Below, piece after piece: positions 62,320 to 64,000 of a stretch of 64,000 nt of DNA (its first letter is position 1; the number at the start of each line of letters is the position of its first letter). A model generated the notes under the pieces. That model was not told the origin of the DNA. It did no database searches and was given only the letters and a program-made list of their open reading frames with translations. Origin of the DNA: Straminergon stramineum (lineage: Eukaryota; Streptophyta; Bryopsida; Hypnales; Calliergonaceae). Made by a program: the position numbers and the translations under genes. The stretch is taken from positions 4,590,501 to 4,654,500 of the forward strand of contig OY987273.1 of assembly GCA_963920665.1 (NCBI GenBank), in the 5' to 3' direction.

Positions 62320-64000
62320 GCGACATGGAACCTAGATGAAGGAGGTTTGGGCAAAGGTATACGGGTTCCCTAGGAAGGGATCCGGATTAGCCTCCCGAAT
62401 GGATAAGTTCGCGGTAAGGAAGTTCAGGAATGCAGCCCATTCTAAAGAGGGGTATGCCATCAATGATTGTCTAGATGGGAGGCAGAAGCAGGTCTTAGAG
62501 TTTCTTATTCTGATCTTGTATCCGAAAAAGCCTACCTAGGTTATGGTTACGGTAGCCAACACCATTTTTGGTGCAATGGAAGTAGACCGGTCAATTGGGG
62601 CAAAGTCATTGGAATAGTAGTTTCTAAGCTTGCCGCCAATGTAGGAAAGGCTAAGACCAACCCAATTGATCCTTACCTATTCCACCTCTACCACTATGCA
62701 AAACTTTTGAATGACATAGAAATGGTAAAGTACAACATTAGATCCACAATCCTACATTACGGCCTCACGGACAAAGTGGAGGCAAAAGAACTAGCATTCC
62801 AAGAAGAGGAAGATATGGAAGAGGAGGAGCAGCTTATAGATTGGAGACGAAGGAAATCTACCAATCCGGTTTCACGAAGGAAACTCCTTGTTCCAGAGAA
62901 GGTTCCAAAGAAGCCAAAGGAAGACATTTCTAGGTTCTTCAAAATCAGATTCGATTGGGTGCTATAAGCATAGGAGTACCACGAGACCTTGGCTGACCTT
63001 CTTAGAAGGATCAACAAGGAGTTGAAGGTCGAGCCAAAGGATATACTCGATGCCGTGAAAAAACTTCTGAATCCGAAAGAGCTAGGACGGAAAGAGAAGC
63101 AAATCGAGAATCTAGAGAAGGAGAAGATTGACCTTCAAGCCAAGTTGGGTTGGGCGGAAGGGGAGTTAGCCACAACAAAGCAGAGGGAGAAGGAAGCTCA
63201 GCAGCTTGTCAAGAACCTATCCGGTTTGGTGGATAGACCCACAGAGCTCGTCGTCAAGGCCTCCCTCATCTAGAATCGGCTAGTAGAGGAAGTACATCTG
63301 ACCAGATCCAAGGTAGTCCGGATCTTGGTCGACTTCTCATCAAGGATGGATTCGGTGTTGAAGGAGATGCGCCAGCTATTGGGGCAAATTGATCTGGATC
63401 GTGTCATGGATTTTTCCCACTTCCCGGATATCCACTTTGACACGGAAACTCCGGTGAAGTTAACGACATCACTGCCACCTCCAACTAGACCGGAAGTCCC
63501 TAGGGAGACACTCCAGCATTCAATCGAGCCCTTCTCAACTTAGTTGGAGAAGACCATCCGGGGGAGCGTGAAGACAATTTGGGAGCCAGCCAAGCAATTG
63601 GACACAGCACGAGAGTTGGCGCCACCGGAAGTTACCATATCACCATTGATTCCGACGATCTATGTTCTAGAGAAAGAACCCCTTTAGACACCTAGGGTAC
63701 TTATTCGGAGTGACCTGGTAGACTGGATTGGAGGATTGATGAATCCGGCCCGGACTCATCCGGAAAGCTTTGAGCACATGCAATAGCCTCAACCAAGGCA
63801 AGAGAGGACTACCATCGTGTTGGATGAGACCTCTCTAGGAAAAGAAGACGAGAGAGAGGTCATTCAAATTGAGAAATCTGAAGAAGAGGAGTGTCAAACC
63901 AGATTAGAGGAGGAAGAAGAAGAGGAGGACATGGAAGAGGAAGACTCGCCCCTAGAAATCTGGAAGATCCAGACCCGAGCAGCGTTGAGGACGACTTCGG
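62320..64000 (+). pseudogene. Unrecognised gene with coiled coil, TAG stops and one frameshift; runs off the window
   Basis: A plus-strand frame 62,336-62,580 (KEVWAKVYGFPRKGSGLASR... YPKKPT, VMVTVANTIFGAMEVD after a TAG at 62,537) passes through a probable one-base shift near 62,580-62,600 into PVNWGKVIGIVVSKLAANVGK and continues to 64,000. In-frame stops are TAG at 62,333, 62,537, 62,971, 63,271, 63,541, 63,685 and 63,784 and TAA at 62,965. A coiled coil lies near 63,090-63,240. The end is acidic with poly-Glu. It may be a gag-like or capsid-like protein of a retroelement; not established. Confidence 0.5.

Noticed and set aside
56368..64000. A changed genetic code in which TAG means Gln throughout the genome
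   Set aside because: The hAT and DUF7869-type genes contain TGA and TAA as well, and their stops match Arg or Gln codons in sister copies, which fits decay; the bias is kept as a finding but not as a code claim.

Overview
This is a transposon-rich, AT-rich stretch of a nuclear plant genome. Evidence for a green plant: a glycosyl-hydrolase-28 (polygalacturonase-like) gene with GT-AG introns, a hAT transposase with BED, DUF659-type and hAT C-terminal regions, spliced transposon genes, and TTTAGGG-type telomere-like repeats. The species cannot be fixed from the sequence. Almost every coding region belongs to a mobile element, and most carry premature stop codons.

The centrepiece is a nearly complete 18.2-kb hAT transposon at 29,051-47,282. 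It starts and ends with the inverted repeat TAGGGTTGAC. It is flanked by an 8-bp target duplication with one mismatch (TCAGCACA / TCAACACA). It sits inside an exon of the polygalacturonase-like gene: the minus-strand reading frame leaves at 47,283 and resumes in phase at 29,050. The element holds four genes arranged as two minus then two plus: (1) a protein-kinase-like protein, (2) a protein with a new Cys/His domain and a Gly/Ser/Tyr-rich tail, (3) a protein with the same N-terminal domain plus coiled coil and RING-H2 finger, (4) the hAT transposase. GC-rich blocks of GTCCG/CGGAC repeats lie at both ends of the element and again just upstream of each of the four genes, which suggests shared control or binding by one element-encoded factor. 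Each gene carries one to three in-frame stops, so this copy looks recently decayed.

The left part (1-12.7 kb) holds three diverged copies of another transposon-type gene, recognised by a GHTHDNIDALFGRWS-like motif (probably a DUF7869-type protein). Copy 1 (+), flanked by roughly 600-bp direct repeats with tRNA-like SINE sequence, lies against the broken end of copy 2 (-). Copy 3 (-) has an intron that copy 2 lacks. Upstream of copies 2 and 3 are arrays of short palindromes; the copy-3 palindrome (arms GTTTAGACCG / CGGTCTAAAC, 62-bp period) reappears as a second array at 54.5-55.8 kb.

The right part (53.3-64 kb) contains long reading frames of unrecognised proteins (56.4-59.0, 59.4-60.1, 60.2-61.3 and 62.3-64.0 kb), broken by stops that are overwhelmingly TAG at probable glutamine positions. 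The remaining sequence (7.1-9.7, 14.4-28.2 and 47.6-53.0 kb) is AT-rich, without convincing genes, and holds small non-autonomous elements: TTAA-flanked elements with CCCCTAAAGG ends (two full copies, two fragments), a second TTAA-flanked element, and a pair of ~240-bp MITEs.
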